From: Polaromonas sp.
Lineage (GTDB): Bacteria; Pseudomonadota; Gammaproteobacteria; Burkholderiales; Burkholderiaceae_C
DNA: 57,239 nucleotides
Assembly: GCA_030683705.1 (NCBI GenBank)
Contig: JAUXPP010000051.1
Span: 1 to 57,239, forward strand
Direction: 5' to 3'
The position numbers were made by a program, and so were the translations under genes. Shown here one piece after another: positions 1 through 9,697 of this stretch; the stretch's first letter is position 1; each line of letters starts with the position of its first letter. Below the pieces are notes generated by a model. It saw only the letters and a list, made by a program, of their open reading frames with translations, made no database searches and had not been told where the DNA came from.

Positions 1-1
1 G

Positions 2-3000
2 CACACCACCAGGGACGAGCGCCGCAAGGCCTTTTATGAATACCACGCGGCCATGCTGGAGCCCTGGGACGGCCCGGCGTCGATCGTGTTCACCGACGGC
101 CGCCAGATCGGCGCCACGCTGGACCGCAACGGCCTGCGCCCTTCGCGTTACTGCGTGACGGACGACGACCTGGTCATCATGGCTTCGGAATCCGGTGTGC
201 TGCCGATTCCCGAGAACAAGATCGTGCGCAAGTGGCGGCTGCAGCCCGGCAAGATGTTCCTGATCGACCTCGAGCAGGGGCGCATGGTCGATGATGAAGA
301 GATCAAGGCCACGCTGGCGCACAGCAAGCCCTACAAGCAGTGGATTGAGAACCTGCGCATCCGCCTCGACGACGTGCAGGCGACCACCGTGCCCGCGCCG
401 ACCGACGGCCTGAAGATGGGCGCCGACGAGGCCAGCGCCACCTCGGCGTCGAGCTCCGGCCTGACCGAGTCGCACTCGCTGCTGGACCGCCAGCAGGCCT
501 TTGGCTACACCCAGGAAGACCTCAAGTTCCTGATGTCCCCGATGGCCGTCAACGGCGAGGAGGGCACCGGCTCCATGGGCAACGACAGCCCGCTGGCCGT
601 GTTGTCCAGCAAGAACAAGTCGCTGTACAACTACTTCAAGCAACTGTTCGCCCAGGTGACCAACCCGCCGATCGACCCGATTCGCGAGGCCATCGTGATG
701 TCGCTGGTGTCCTTTGTCGGCCCCAAGCCCAACCTGCTGGACATCAACCAGGTGAACCCGCCGATGCGGCTGGAAGTCAGCCAGCCGGTGCTCAACGTCG
801 CCGACATGCGCAAGCTGCGCGACATCGAGACCTACACCCAGGGAAAGTTCCGCAGCTACACGCTGGACATCACCTATCCGCTGAGCTGGGGCCGTGAAGG
901 CGTGGAGGCCAAGCTGGCTTCGCTGTGCGCGGAAGCCGTCGATGCGATCAAGAGCGGCAAGAACATCCTGATCATCAGCGACCGCGCCATCAGCCCGGTG
1001 CAGGTGGCTATTCCCGCGCTGCTGGCGCTGTCCGCCGTGCACCAGCACCTGGTCAAGGAAGGCCTGCGCACGACCGCCGGCCTGGTGGTCGAGACCGGCT
1101 CGGCCCGCGAGGTGCATCACTTCGCCGTGCTGGCCGGCTACGGCGCGGAAGCGGTCCACCCCTACCTGGCGATGGAAACGCTGGCGGAACTGTCGAAAGA
1201 CCTGCCGGGCGAGCTCAGCACCGACAAGGCCATCTACAACTACGTCAAGGCGATCGGCAAGGGCCTGTCCAAGATCATGTCCAAGATGGGCGTGTCCACC
1301 TACATGAGCTACTGCGGCGCGCAGTTGTTCGAGGCCATCGGCCTGAACCGCGTGACCATCGAGAAATTTTTCACCGGTACCGCCAGCCAGGTCGAGGGCA
1401 TGGGCGTGTTCGAGATCGCCGAGGAAGCCCTGCGGATGCACAAGGCCGCCTTCGGCAACGACCCGGTGCTGGCCAACATGCTGGACGCCGGCGGCGTATA
1501 CGCCTGGCGCGTGCGCGGTGAAGACCACATGTGGACGCCTGATGCGATTGCCAAGCTGCAGCATTCGACACGGTCGAACAACTGGAACACCTACAAGGAA
1601 TATGCCCAGCTGATCAACGACCAGAACCGCCGCCACATGACGCTGCGCGGCCTGTTCGAGTTCCGCATCGATCCGTCCAAAGCCATTCCGATCGACGAGG
1701 TCGAACCGGCCAAGGAAATCGTCAAGCGTTTTGCCACCGGCGCGATGTCGCTCGGCTCCATCAGCACCGAGGCGCACGCCACGCTGGCTGTGGCGATGAA
1801 CCGCATAGGCGGCAAGAGCAACACCGGCGAGGGCGGAGAAGATCCCAACCGCTACCGGCAGGAACTCAAGGGCATCCCGATCAAAAAGGGCGAGACGCTC
1901 AAGAGCGTGATTGGCGAAAGCGTCGTCGAAGTTGACTTGCCGCTGCAGGACGGCGACTCGCTGCGTTCACGCATCAAGCAGGTGGCCTCGGGCCGCTTTG
2001 GTGTAACCGCCGAATACCTGGTATCGGCCGACCAGATCCAGATCAAGATGGCGCAGGGCGCCAAGCCCGGCGAAGGCGGCCAGTTGCCCGGCGGCAAGGT
2101 CAGCGAGTACATCGGCCAGTTGCGTTATTCGGTGCCGGGCGTGGGCCTGATTTCGCCGCCGCCGCACCACGACATCTATTCGATCGAGGACCTGGCGCAG
2201 CTGATTCATGACCTGAAAAACGTCAACCCGCGCGCCAGCATCAGCGTCAAGCTGGTCAGCGAGGTCGGTGTGGGCACGATCGCCGCCGGTGTGGCCAAGG
2301 CCAAGTCCGACCACGTGGTGATCGCCGGCCATGACGGCGGCACGGGTGCTTCGCCCTGGTCGTCGATCAAACATGCGGGCTCGCCCTGGGAAATCGGGCT
2401 GGCCGAAACCCAGCAGACCCTGGTGCTGAACCGCCTGCGCGGCCGCATCCGGGTGCAGGCCGACGGCCAGATGAAAACCGGCCGTGACGTGGTGATAGGC
2501 GCCTTGCTGGGCGCCGACGAGTTCGGCTTCGCCACCGCGCCGCTGGTGGTCGAGGGCTGCATCATGATGCGCAAATGCCACCTGAACACCTGCCCGGTGG
2601 GCGTGGCCACGCAGGACCCGGTGCTGCGCCAGAAATTCAGCGGCAAGCCGGAACATGTCGTCAACTACTTCTTCTTCGTCGCCGAAGAGGCACGCCAGCT
2701 GATGGCACAGCTCGGCATACGCACCTTCGACGAGCTGATCGGCCGTTCCGACCTGCTCGACACCCAGAAGGGCATAGAACACTGGAAGGCCGGCGGCCTG
2801 GATTTCTCGCGCCTGTTCTACCAGCCCAACGTGCCTGCCGATGTGCCGCGACTGCACGTCATGGAACAGGACCACGCGCTGGAAAAGGCGCTGGATGTGC
2901 GCCTGATCGAGAAATCGAAAGCGGCGCTGGAAAAGGGCGAAAAGGTCCAGTTCATCGAAGTCGCCCGCAATGTCAACCGCACCGTCGGCGCCATGCTGTC

Positions 3001-3790
3001 GGGCGAGCTGACGCGGCGCCACCCGGAAGGCCTGCCGGACGACACGCTGCGCATCCAGCTCGAGGGCACGGGCGGACAGTCCTTCGGCGCCTTCCTGGCC
3101 AAGGGCATCACCATGTACCTGATTGGCGACGCCAACGACTACACCGGCAAGGGCCTGTCGGGCGGCCGCATCGTGGTGCGCCCCAGCATCGACTTCCGCG
3201 GTGAAGCGGTCAGGAACACCATCGTCGGCAACACCGTGCTGTACGGCGCGACCACCGGCGAGGCCTTCTTCAGCGGCGTGGCGGGTGAGCGGTTTGCGGT
3301 GCGCCTGTCGGGAGCCACGGCGGTGGTCGAGGGGACCGGCGACCACGGCTGCGAATACATGACCGGCGGCACGGTCGCCGTGCTCGGGAAAACCGGGCGC
3401 AATTTTGCGGCCGGCATGAGCGGCGGCGTGGCTTATGTGTATGACGAAGACGGCCAGTTTGCCAAGCGCTGCAACCCCGCCATGGTGTCGCTGGAAAAAG
3501 TCCAGCCTGCGGCCCAGCAGGAAGCCGGTGGCGAGCAGGGCCTGTGGCACGGCGGCCTGACCGACGAGGCCCAGCTGCGTAAGCTGCTGGAAGACCACAA
3601 CCGCTGGACCGGCAGCAAGCGCGCGCGCGAACTGCTGGACAACTGGGCCGAGGCCCGCGGCAAGTTCATCAAGGTCTTCCCGCTGGAATACAAACGCGCG
3701 CTGGGCGAAATGGCTGCCAAAAAGGCAAGCGCCGCCAGCGTCAAAACAGCCGGCAAGCCGGCGGCCAAAGCTGCCAAGACCGCAGCCTGA
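2..3790 (+). CDS. gltB: Glutamate synthase (NADPH) large subunit, 5' end missing
   Basis: The frame is open from the first bases, so the gene starts before the window. About 1,262 codons are present; family members run to roughly 1,500-1,580 residues, so the N-terminal catalytic Cys and most of the glutaminase domain are outside. The first visible part is the end of that domain ([10 protein letters not shown] at about 123-152). The synthase domain follows, with the FMN-site stretch [11 protein letters not shown] near 2330 and the 3Fe-4S cysteines in [15 protein letters not shown] at about 2558-2602. The C-terminal glycine-rich beta-helix region ([19 protein letters not shown]) comes last. The enzyme moves glutamine amide nitrogen to 2-oxoglutarate, giving two glutamates, and works with GltD encoded 24 nt downstream. 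The last 25 or so residues are a Lys/Ala-rich tail ([20 protein letters not shown]) beyond the conserved fold. Confidence 0.97.
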   Translation, partial: HTTRDERRKAFYEYHAAMLEPWDGPASIVFTDGRQIGATLDRNGLRPSRYCVTDDDLVIMASESGVLPIPENKIVRKWRLQPGKMFLIDLEQGRMVDDEEIKATLAHSKPYKQWIENLRIRLDDVQATTVPAPTDGLKMGADEASATSASSSGLTESHSLLDRQQAFGYTQEDLKFLMSPMAVNGEEGTGSMGNDSPLAVLSSKNKSLYNYFKQLFAQVTNPPIDPIREAIVMSLVSFVGPKPNLLDINQVNPPMRLEVSQPVLNVADMRKLRDIETYTQGKFRSYTLDITYPLSWGREGVEAKLASLCAEAVDAIKSGKNILIISDRAISPVQVAIPALLALSAVHQHLVKEGLRTTAGLVVETGSAREVHHFAVLAGYGAEAVHPYLAMETLAELSKDLPGELSTDKAIYNYVKAIGKGLSKIMSKMGVSTYMSYCGAQLFEAIGLNRVTIEKFFTGTASQVEGMGVFEIAEEALRMHKAAFGNDPVLANMLDAGGVYAWRVRGEDHMWTPDAIAKLQHSTRSNNWNTYKEYAQLINDQNRRHMTLRGLFEFRIDPSKAIPIDEVEPAKEIVKRFATGAMSLGSISTEAHATLAVAMNRIGGKSNTGEGGEDPNRYRQELKGIPIKKGETLKSVIGESVVEVDLPLQDGDSLRSRIKQVASGRFGVTAEYLVSADQIQIKMAQGAKPGEGGQLPGGKVSEYIGQLRYSVPGVGLISPPPHHDIYSIEDLAQLIHDLKNVNPRASISVKLVSEVGVGTIAAGVAKAKSDHVVIAGHDGGTGASPWSSIKHAGSPWEIGLAETQQTLVLNRLRGRIRVQADGQMKTGRDVVIGALLGADEFGFATAPLVVEGCIMMRKCHLNTCPVGVATQDPVLRQKFSGKPEHVVNYFFFVAEEARQLMAQLGIRTFDELIGRSDLLDTQKGIEHWKAGGLDFSRLFYQPNVPADVPRLHVMEQDHALEKALDVRLIEKSKAALEKGEKVQFIEVARNVNRTVGAMLSGELTRRHPEGLPDDTLRIQLEGTGGQSFGAFLAKGITMYLIGDANDYTGKGLSGGRIVVRPSIDFRGEAVRNTIVGNTVLYGATTGEAFFSGVAGERFAVRLSGATAVVEGTGDHGCEYMTGGTVAVLGKTGRNFAAGMSGGVAYVYDEDGQFAKRCNPAMVSLEKVQPAAQQEAGGEQGLWHGGLTDEAQLRKLLEDHNRWTGSKRARELLDNWAEARGKFIKVFPLEYKRALGEMAAKKASAASVKTAGKPAAKAAKTAA

Positions 3791-3814
3791 ACAAGAAGTA
3801 TCTGGAGTAGCCAC

Positions 3815-5293
3815 ATGGGAAAAGTCACCGGTTTCATGGAATACGAACGCATCGAGGAGGGCTACAAGCCGGTCCCCGAGCGCCTGAAGAACTACAGGGA
3901 GTTTGTGATCGGCCTGGACGATGCGCAGGCCAACAAGCAGGCGGCGCGCTGCATGGACTGCGGCACGCCCTTTTGCAACAGCGGTTGCCCGGTCAACAAC
4001 ATCATTCCGGACTTCAACGACATGGTGTTCCGCGCCGACTGGAAAAGCGCCATCGACACGCTGCACAGCACCAACAACTTCCCCGAGTTCACCGGCCGCA
4101 TCTGCCCGGCGCCCTGCGAGGCGGCCTGCACGCTGAATGTGAATGACGACGCGGTGGGCATCAAGTCCATCGAACACGCCATCATCGACCGCGCCTGGGC
4201 CGAAGGCTGGGTCCAGCCGCAGCCGCCGCAGCACAAGACCGGCAAAAAGGTGGCGGTTGTCGGCTCCGGCCCGGCCGGCATGGCGGCCGCGCAGCAGCTC
4301 GCCCGCGTGGGCCATGACGTGACCCTGTTCGAGAAGAACGACCGCGTCGGCGGCCTGCTGCGTTACGGCATCCCCGACTTCAAGATGGAAAAGGTCCACA
4401 TCGACCGGCGCGTGGCGCAGATGCAGGCCGAGGGTGTGACCTTCCGCACCGGCGTGTTGGTCGGCAAGGCCCAGGACCCGCTGGGCAAGGATTCGAAAGT
4501 CACCAACTGGGCCAAGGAAACCATCACGCCGGAACAGTTGCAGAAGGACTTCGACGCCGTGCTGTTGACCGGTGGCGCCGAGCAGTCGCGCGACCTGCCG
4601 GTGCCCGGCCGCGACCTGGCCGGCGTGCATTTCGCCATGGAATTCCTGCCGCAGCAAAACAAGGTCAACGCCGGAGACAAGGTCAAGGACCAGTTGCGCG
4701 CCGACGGCAAACACGTGATCGTCATCGGTGGCGGCGACACCGGCTCCGACTGCGTGGGCACCAGCAACCGCCATGGCGCGGCCAGCGTCACCCAGTTCGA
4801 GCTGATGCCGCAGCCGCCCGAAGAGGAAAACCGGCCCATGACCTGGCCCTACTGGCCGATCAAGCTGCGCACTTCGTCCTCGCACGAAGAGGGCTGTGAG
4901 CGCGAATTTGCGATTTCGACCAAGGAACTGATCGGCGACGGCGGCAAGGTCACCGGCCTGAAAACCGTGCGGGTCGAGTGGAAGGACGGCAAGATGGTCG
5001 AAGTGGCCGGCTCGGAGCAGACGCTCAAGGCCGACCTGGTGCTGCTGGCCATGGGTGTTGTGGCGCCGGTGTCCGCCGTGCTGGACGCTTTCGGCATCGA
5101 GAGGGACGGCCGCGGCAACGCCAAGGCCAGCACCGACTTCACCGGCGGTTACGCAACCAATGTCCCCAGGGTGTTCGTGGCTGGCGATATCCGCCGCGGG
5201 CAAAGCCTGGTGGTGTGGGCCATCAGGGAAGGCCGGCAGGCTGCGCGCTCCGTCGATGAATTCCTGATGGGCTACAGCGACCTGCCGCGCTGA
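3815..5293 (+). CDS. gltD: Glutamate synthase small subunit
   Basis: 492 residues, full length. The N-terminus carries the cysteine clusters that bind the 4Fe-4S centres: C46, C49, C54 and C58 ([13 protein letters not shown]), then C97, C101 and C105 (CPAPCEAAC). A Rossmann FAD site follows at about 147-156 (VVGSGPAG), and an NADPH site with [10 protein letters not shown] lies in the C-terminal half. The subunit takes electrons from NADPH and passes them through FAD and Fe-S centres to GltB. It forms an operon with gltB (24-nt gap), with a GGAG-type ribosome site before the ATG. Nothing is missing or unusual. Confidence 0.97.
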   Translation: MGKVTGFMEYERIEEGYKPVPERLKNYREFVIGLDDAQANKQAARCMDCGTPFCNSGCPVNNIIPDFNDMVFRADWKSAIDTLHSTNNFPEFTGRICPAPCEAACTLNVNDDAVGIKSIEHAIIDRAWAEGWVQPQPPQHKTGKKVAVVGSGPAGMAAAQQLARVGHDVTLFEKNDRVGGLLRYGIPDFKMEKVHIDRRVAQMQAEGVTFRTGVLVGKAQDPLGKDSKVTNWAKETITPEQLQKDFDAVLLTGGAEQSRDLPVPGRDLAGVHFAMEFLPQQNKVNAGDKVKDQLRADGKHVIVIGGGDTGSDCVGTSNRHGAASVTQFELMPQPPEEENRPMTWPYWPIKLRTSSSHEEGCEREFAISTKELIGDGGKVTGLKTVRVEWKDGKMVEVAGSEQTLKADLVLLAMGVVAPVSAVLDAFGIERDGRGNAKASTDFTGGYATNVPRVFVAGDIRRGQSLVVWAIREGRQAARSVDEFLMGYSDLPR

Positions 5294-5323
5294 AACCCTG
5301 GTGTGCCGGCTGCCGCTGCCATT

Positions 5324-5378
5324 GGTATCAAGTTGATAGCTGCTTGCGGCTGTCCACAGGGGCTTGACGGGCTGTTTG
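5324..5378 (-). repeat. CORE17 dispersed repeat, copy A
   Basis: The palindromic core is at 5324-5340 (GGTATCAAGTTGATAGC), followed by TGCTTGCGGC and a GGGG block ending at 5362. Read on the minus strand it is CCCC, 18 nt of spacer, then the 17-nt core, 39 nt in total. It lies 30 nt after the gltD stop, in the gap before the mla operon. Compare copies at 13558, 16644, 22770, 25575, 28467, 40874, 41508, 45766 and 56224. Confidence 0.75.
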
Positions 5379-5441
5379 GCCTGTAATTCCGGGGGGAGTG
5401 GCGGATTCCCGCCTGAAAGCAGCAGGTTTGCATCGCCGTCG

Positions 5442-5459
5442 ACCCCATGTTCATGGGGT
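5442..5459. promoter_or_regulatory. Perfect 8-bp inverted repeat upstream of mlaF
   Basis: ACCCCATG, a 2-nt TT spacer, then CATGGGGT, about 113 nt before the mlaF start codon. It looks like a dimeric-regulator operator but no regulator is known from this sequence. The rest of the 278-nt gltD-mlaF gap holds repeat copy A and, near 5515, a weak -10-like TATCAT with no good -35 box. Confidence 0.3.
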
Positions 5460-5571
5460 GATCCTGCAGGGGGTATAACGCCCGCGCCCGCTGCCTGCTC
5501 AGGGCAAACCCCTTATCATCGGGGCATAACAATCGAGGCCGGCATCTGCGCCGGCCTGTATCCCTCCCTCC

Positions 5572-6420
5572 ATGTCCGATAACGCGCCGTCTTCCCTGGT
5601 CGAACTCAAGCACGTCACCTTCGCCTATCCCGGCGCCAAGGGCGATCGCGTGATCCTGGACGACGTTACCTTGACCGTTCCACGCGGCAAGGTGACCGCG
5701 CTGATGGGCGCTTCGGGCGGCGGAAAAACAACGGTGTTGCGGCTGATCGGCGGCCAGCAGAAGGCCAACCAGGGCGAGGTGCTGTTTGACGGCCGTGACC
5801 TTGGCCGTCTGAGCCAGGCCGAGCTCTACGCCGCGCGCCGCCGCATGGGCATGTTGTTCCAGTTCGGGGCGCTGTTCACCGATCTCAGTGTGTTCGACAA
5901 CGTGGCTTTTCCGCTGCGCGAACACACCTCCCTCACGCAAGAGCTGGTCCGCGACATCGTGCTCATGAAGCTCAACGCGGTGGGCCTGCGCGGGGCGCGC
6001 GACCTCATGCCCAGCGAGATCTCCGGCGGCATGGCCAGGCGGGTGGCACTGGCGCGCGCCATCGTGCTGGACCCGGAACTCATCATGTACGACGAGCCCT
6101 TTGCCGGCCTGGACCCGATTTCGCTGGGCACCGCCGCGCAACTGATACGCCAGCTCAACGACACCCTGGGCATCACCAGCATCGTGGTGTCGCATGACCT
6201 GGAAGAAACATTCCGTATCGCCGACAAGGTCATCATCCTGGCCAACGGCGGTATTGCGGCCCAGGGCACGCCCGACGAAGTGCGGCATTCCACCGATCCG
6301 CTGGTGCACCAGTTCGTCAATGCGCTGGCCGAGGGCCCGGTGCAGTTTCACTACCCGGGGCCGAATGAGGCCGACGATTTCGGCGTGCTGTCTGCCTCCG
6401 GCCGGGGACGGCGCTCATGA
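5572..6420 (+). CDS. mlaF: Lipid-asymmetry ABC transporter ATPase MlaF
   Basis: 282 residues. ABC ATPase with Walker A GASGGGKTT (46-54), signature SGGMA (151-155), Walker B LIMYDEP (170-176) and switch His208 (VSHDL). It powers the inner-membrane MlaFEDB complex, which moves phospholipids between the inner membrane and the periplasmic carrier MlaC to keep the outer leaflet of the outer membrane free of phospholipid. The stop overlaps the mlaE start (ATGA). The assignment to Mla rather than another ABC family rests on the neighbouring mlaE, D, A, C and B genes. The gene follows a 278-nt gap and is probably first in its transcript. Confidence 0.95.
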   Translation: MSDNAPSSLVELKHVTFAYPGAKGDRVILDDVTLTVPRGKVTALMGASGGGKTTVLRLIGGQQKANQGEVLFDGRDLGRLSQAELYAARRRMGMLFQFGALFTDLSVFDNVAFPLREHTSLTQELVRDIVLMKLNAVGLRGARDLMPSEISGGMARRVALARAIVLDPELIMYDEPFAGLDPISLGTAAQLIRQLNDTLGITSIVVSHDLEETFRIADKVIILANGGIAAQGTPDEVRHSTDPLVHQFVNALAEGPVQFHYPGPNEADDFGVLSASGRGRRS

Positions 6421-7205
6421 GCCGGCTCGCAGGCATGGTGGCCGACCTGGGCTTTGCCACGCGCAGCAAGCTGCACGAGATCGGTTACGGCGCACGCATG
6501 ATGGCGCGCCTGCTGGCCTTGACCGGGCCGGCGTTCGGGCGCTTCGGGCTGATCCGTGACCAGATTTTTTTCCTCGGCAACTACTCGCTGGCCATCATCA
6601 CGGTATCGGGCCTGTTTGTCGGCTTTGTGCTGGGGCTCCAGAGTTATTACGCGCTGCAGCGTTATGGCTCGTCCGAGGCGCTCGGCCTGCTGGTGGCCCT
6701 GAGCCTGGTTCGTGAGCTCGGTCCGGTGGTGACGGCGCTGTTGTTCGCCGGACGGGCCGGCACCGCCCTGACCGCGGAAATCGGCCTGATGAAGGCCGGT
6801 GAGCAACTCTCGGCGATGGAAATGATGGCGGTGGACCCGGTTCGCCGTATCCTCGCGCCGCGTTTCTGGGGCGGGGTTATCGCCATGCCGCTGCTTGCCG
6901 CGGTTTTCAGTGCCGTGGGCATCCTGGGCGGCTGGGTCGTCGGCGTGCTGATGATTGGCGTGGATGCCGGCGCCTTCTGGAGCCAGATGCAGTCCGGTGT
7001 CGATGTCTGGCGCGATGTCGGCAACGGTGTTGTGAAAAGTTTTGTATTTGGCGTCACCGTGACCTTCATCGCCCTGTTTCAGGGCTTCGAGGCCCAGGCG
7101 ACGCCGGAAGGTGTGGCGCGGGCCACCACACGAACCGTGGTGCTGGCCTCGCTGGCCGTGCTTGGGCTGGACTTCGTCCTGACCGCCCTGATGTTCAGCG
7201 TGTGA
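6417..7205 (+). CDS. mlaE: Lipid-asymmetry ABC transporter permease MlaE
   Basis: 262 residues, a hydrophobic MlaE/YrbE-family permease with several membrane segments (for example around residues 55-80, 150-185 and 235-260). The conserved motif region is ELGPVVTALLFAGRAGTALTAE near residues 100-121. It forms the membrane channel of the MlaFEDB complex. Its ATG overlaps the mlaF stop by 4 nt, so the two are translationally coupled. Length and motifs are normal for the family. Confidence 0.95.
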   Translation: MSRLAGMVADLGFATRSKLHEIGYGARMMARLLALTGPAFGRFGLIRDQIFFLGNYSLAIITVSGLFVGFVLGLQSYYALQRYGSSEALGLLVALSLVRELGPVVTALLFAGRAGTALTAEIGLMKAGEQLSAMEMMAVDPVRRILAPRFWGGVIAMPLLAAVFSAVGILGGWVVGVLMIGVDAGAFWSQMQSGVDVWRDVGNGVVKSFVFGVTVTFIALFQGFEAQATPEGVARATTRTVVLASLAVLGLDFVLTALMFSV

Positions 7206-7302
7206 CTTTTATCACCCGAAATACCTGTACGCCAATGCGAAAATCCCACTCAACTCCATGGACCTGCGCCTTGTTGCGGGCCATGTTTCCCAAGGAATCC
7301 TG

Positions 7303-7806
7303 ATGCAACGCTCCAGAAATGACGTGTGGGTCGGCCTGTTTGTGCTGGCCGGTGCGGCGGCCATCCTGTTTCTCGCGCTGAAATCAGCCAATTTGCTGAC
7401 CCTGAATTTCGACAAATCGTATGCGGTGGTGGCCAAATTCGACAACATTGGTGGTTTAAAACCACGCGCGGCAGTCAAGAGTGCGGGCGTAATTGTCGGT
7501 AGAGTCGAAAATATTACATTTGATGACAAATCCTATCAAGCCAGTGTTAATCTGGCCATGGAAAGCCGGTATGTCTTCCCCAAGGACAGTTCACTGAAGA
7601 TACTCACCAGTGGCCTGCTGGGAGAGCAATACATCGGCATCGAGGCGGGCGCTGACGAGAAAAACCTGGCGGCGGGCGACGTGGTCAAGCAGACCCAGTC
7701 GGCCGTGGTACTGGAGAACCTGATCAGCCAATTTTTGTACAGCAAGGCGGCGGACAGCAGTTCCTCGACGACTGCGGCGCCGGCAGGGAACAACGATAAA
7801 AAATGA
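7303..7806 (+). CDS. mlaD: MCE-domain lipid-binding subunit MlaD
   Basis: 167 residues from ATG 7303. An in-frame ATG at 7258 would add 15 residues (MDLRLVAGHVSQGIL), but the protein beginning MQRSRNDVWVGLFVLAG matches the family, with one N-terminal membrane anchor (about residues 9-27) followed by an MCE domain (about 37-115). MlaD hexamers form the periplasmic ring of the transporter. The C-terminus is a low-complexity Ser/Thr/Ala stretch. A 97-nt gap separates it from mlaE, and its stop overlaps the mlaA start by 4 nt. Confidence 0.93.
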   Translation: MQRSRNDVWVGLFVLAGAAAILFLALKSANLLTLNFDKSYAVVAKFDNIGGLKPRAAVKSAGVIVGRVENITFDDKSYQASVNLAMESRYVFPKDSSLKILTSGLLGEQYIGIEAGADEKNLAAGDVVKQTQSAVVLENLISQFLYSKAADSSSSTTAAPAGNNDKK

Positions 7807-8552
7807 AAACACGAAACACGATGAAATTTGCCGGCCTTGGGGCCGGCCTGCTGACCCTGGCCTTGTTGCAGGGCTGCGCCACCGGACCCAATCCGCGTGA
7901 CCCGTTCGAGCCCTTCAACCGCAGCATGAGCCGCTTCAACGAGGGACTTGACGAGGCCATCGTCAAGCCCGTGGCGCAGGTCTACCAGGATGTGTTGCCC
8001 TCACCGGTTCGCACCGGGGTCAACAATTTCTTCAGCAACCTCACCGATGTCTGGTCCATGGTCAACAACCTGCTGCAGGGGCGCCCCCAGGCGGCAGGCG
8101 ACAGCCTGATGCGTTTCAGCGTCAATACCACCATGGGTCTGGGCGGCGTGCTCGACTGGGCCACTGAAATGGGCATCGAGCGACAGCGCCAGGATTTCGG
8201 CAAGACGCTGGGGCGCTGGGGCGTGGATACCGGTCCTTACCTGGTGCTGCCCGTGCTGGGGTCCTCGACCGTTCGGGACACCGCCGCACTGGTGGTGGAC
8301 AGCAAGGGCGACCTGGTGAGCCATGTGCATGACGTGTCCGCCCGCAACTCGCTGTACGTGCTGCGTGCCGTCGACCTGCGTGCCAGCCTGCTGCGCGCCG
8401 GCGAGGTGCTGGACCAGGCGGCACTGGACAAGTACAGCTTCACACGTGACGCCTACCTGCAGCGGCGTGGCGCCGTCCTGGAGTCCAATGGCGACGCCGA
8501 AGAACGTTATGACCTGCCTGAAAAAGCGCCTTCAGCGGCACCGGCCAGGTAA
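7803..8552 (+). CDS. mlaA: Outer-membrane lipoprotein MlaA (VacJ)
   Basis: 249 residues. It has a lipoprotein signal with lipobox LLQGC (Cys25) and the family block DPFEPFNRSMSRFNEGLD right after it. MlaA sits in the outer membrane with porins and removes mislocalised phospholipid for transfer to MlaC. In E. coli mlaA lies away from mlaFEDCB; here it lies between mlaD and mlaC with a 4-nt overlap to mlaD. An alternative in-frame ATG at 7821 would shorten the signal peptide by six residues. The C-terminus (about 225-249) is polar and low-complexity. Confidence 0.95.
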   Translation: MKTRNTMKFAGLGAGLLTLALLQGCATGPNPRDPFEPFNRSMSRFNEGLDEAIVKPVAQVYQDVLPSPVRTGVNNFFSNLTDVWSMVNNLLQGRPQAAGDSLMRFSVNTTMGLGGVLDWATEMGIERQRQDFGKTLGRWGVDTGPYLVLPVLGSSTVRDTAALVVDSKGDLVSHVHDVSARNSLYVLRAVDLRASLLRAGEVLDQAALDKYSFTRDAYLQRRGAVLESNGDAEERYDLPEKAPSAAPAR

Positions 8553-8689
8553 AGAAGCTTTACAACTTGTGTGCCTAAACTTCACCGGCCGCGTGAACCA
8601 AGGCAGTCAAGCTGCTGTCCAATAAGCCTGTCGGCCTTGCGCACATCCCGCAACTCCGCCTGCCTTTGTTCCGATTTGAAAGTGAAACC

Positions 8690-9328
8690 ATGAACCGTCG
8701 AATTTTTAGCCATGTTGTTGGCGTCTCCCTGTCACTGGCCCTGTTCGCCGGGCTCACACCCGCACGCGCGGCAGACGAGGCGCCTGATGCGCTGATCAAG
8801 AGGACGTCTACCGAAGTGCTGGACGCGATCAAGGCAGACAAGTCCATCCAGTCCGGTGATTTCGGAAAAATCATCGCGCTGGTCGACGGCAAGGTCATGC
8901 CCCACGTCAATTTCACGCGCATGACCGCTGCGGCGGTGGGCCGGAACTGGCGCCAGGCCACGCCCGAGCAGCAAAAACGCCTGCAGGACGAGTTCAAGAC
9001 CCTGCTGATACGCACTTATTCCGGCGCCCTGGCCCAGGTCAAGGACCAGACCGTCAACGTCAAGCCTTTGCGCGCTGCGGCTGGCGACACCGAGGTGCAG
9101 GTGCGCACCGAGGTCATAGGCCGCGGCGACCCGATCCAGCTCGACTACCGCATGGAAAAGACGCCCACCGGCTGGAAGATTTATGACCTGAATGTGCTGG
9201 GGATCTGGCTGGTGGAAACCTACCGCACCCAGTTCGCGCAGGAAATCTCCGCCAAGGGCGTGGACGGACTGATCGCCGCGCTGGCGCAGCGCAACCAGTC
9301 CAACGTCGCGGCTGCCAAAAAGCCCTGA
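8690..9328 (+). CDS. mlaC: Periplasmic phospholipid carrier MlaC
   Basis: 212 residues from ATG 8690; an in-frame TTG at 8666 is less likely because the ATG directly begins a good signal peptide (MNRRIFSHVVG...ARA, cleavage near residue 27). The mature part is a Tol-Ttg2/MlaC fold with conserved MPHVNFTRMT, AVGRNWRQATPEQQ and YDLNVLGIWLVETYR. It ferries lipids between MlaA in the outer membrane and MlaD in the inner membrane. It sits 137 nt after mlaA and 17 nt before mlaB. Confidence 0.95.
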   Translation: MNRRIFSHVVGVSLSLALFAGLTPARAADEAPDALIKRTSTEVLDAIKADKSIQSGDFGKIIALVDGKVMPHVNFTRMTAAAVGRNWRQATPEQQKRLQDEFKTLLIRTYSGALAQVKDQTVNVKPLRAAAGDTEVQVRTEVIGRGDPIQLDYRMEKTPTGWKIYDLNVLGIWLVETYRTQFAQEISAKGVDGLIAALAQRNQSNVAAAKKP

Positions 9329-9345
9329 ACCGGAACTGAGCTGCC

Positions 9346-9615
9346 GTGTTGCTGCTTCCCGCCCGCCTGACCCACGACCTTGCCGCGCCGGCGGTCCAGG
9401 CGCTGGGCGCCATGCTGGCCAGTGAAACCGCTGCGGATGTGGTGGCAGACGCCAGCGCGCTGCAGGAATTCGACTCCTCGGCGCTGGCCGTGTTGCTGGC
9501 CTGCCGCCGCCAGGTGCTGGCCGCCGGCAAGGGCTTTGCTGTGCGTGGCCTGCCGGATCGCCTGCGCCAACTGGCCGGGCTGTACGGCGTTCAGGACCTG
9601 CTGCCCGCCGCCTGA
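9346..9615 (+). CDS. mlaB: STAS-domain subunit MlaB
   Basis: 89 residues from a GTG start 17 nt after mlaC. It is a small cytoplasmic STAS domain (DASALQEFDSSALAVLLACR is the typical core) that binds MlaF and regulates the transporter. Sequence similarity in this family is low, so the name rests largely on position directly after mlaC, as in E. coli. Length is normal. Confidence 0.85.
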   Translation: MLLLPARLTHDLAAPAVQALGAMLASETAADVVADASALQEFDSSALAVLLACRRQVLAAGKGFAVRGLPDRLRQLAGLYGVQDLLPAA

Positions 9616-9631
9616 CAGGCCTCTCCGGACC

Positions 9632-9646
9632 GGGCAATGCCCTTTT
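9632..9646 (+). terminator. Possible weak terminator after mlaB
   Basis: GGGC-AAT-GCCC followed by TTTT, 16 nt after the mlaB stop and before the ABC-2 transporter genes. The stem is only 4 bp, so this is a weak call. Confidence 0.25.
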
Positions 9647-9697
9647 CCGGGCGTGGCCCCAGTGAAGCTGCAGCTTGCACCTTAAAATAGCCGGCTC

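Noticed and set aside
1967..5203. Open frame of 1,078 codons on the minus strand opposite gltB and gltD
   Set aside because: Antisense to two well-conserved genes and rich in Ala, Arg, Gly and His, as expected of a high-GC shadow frame; no domain recognised.
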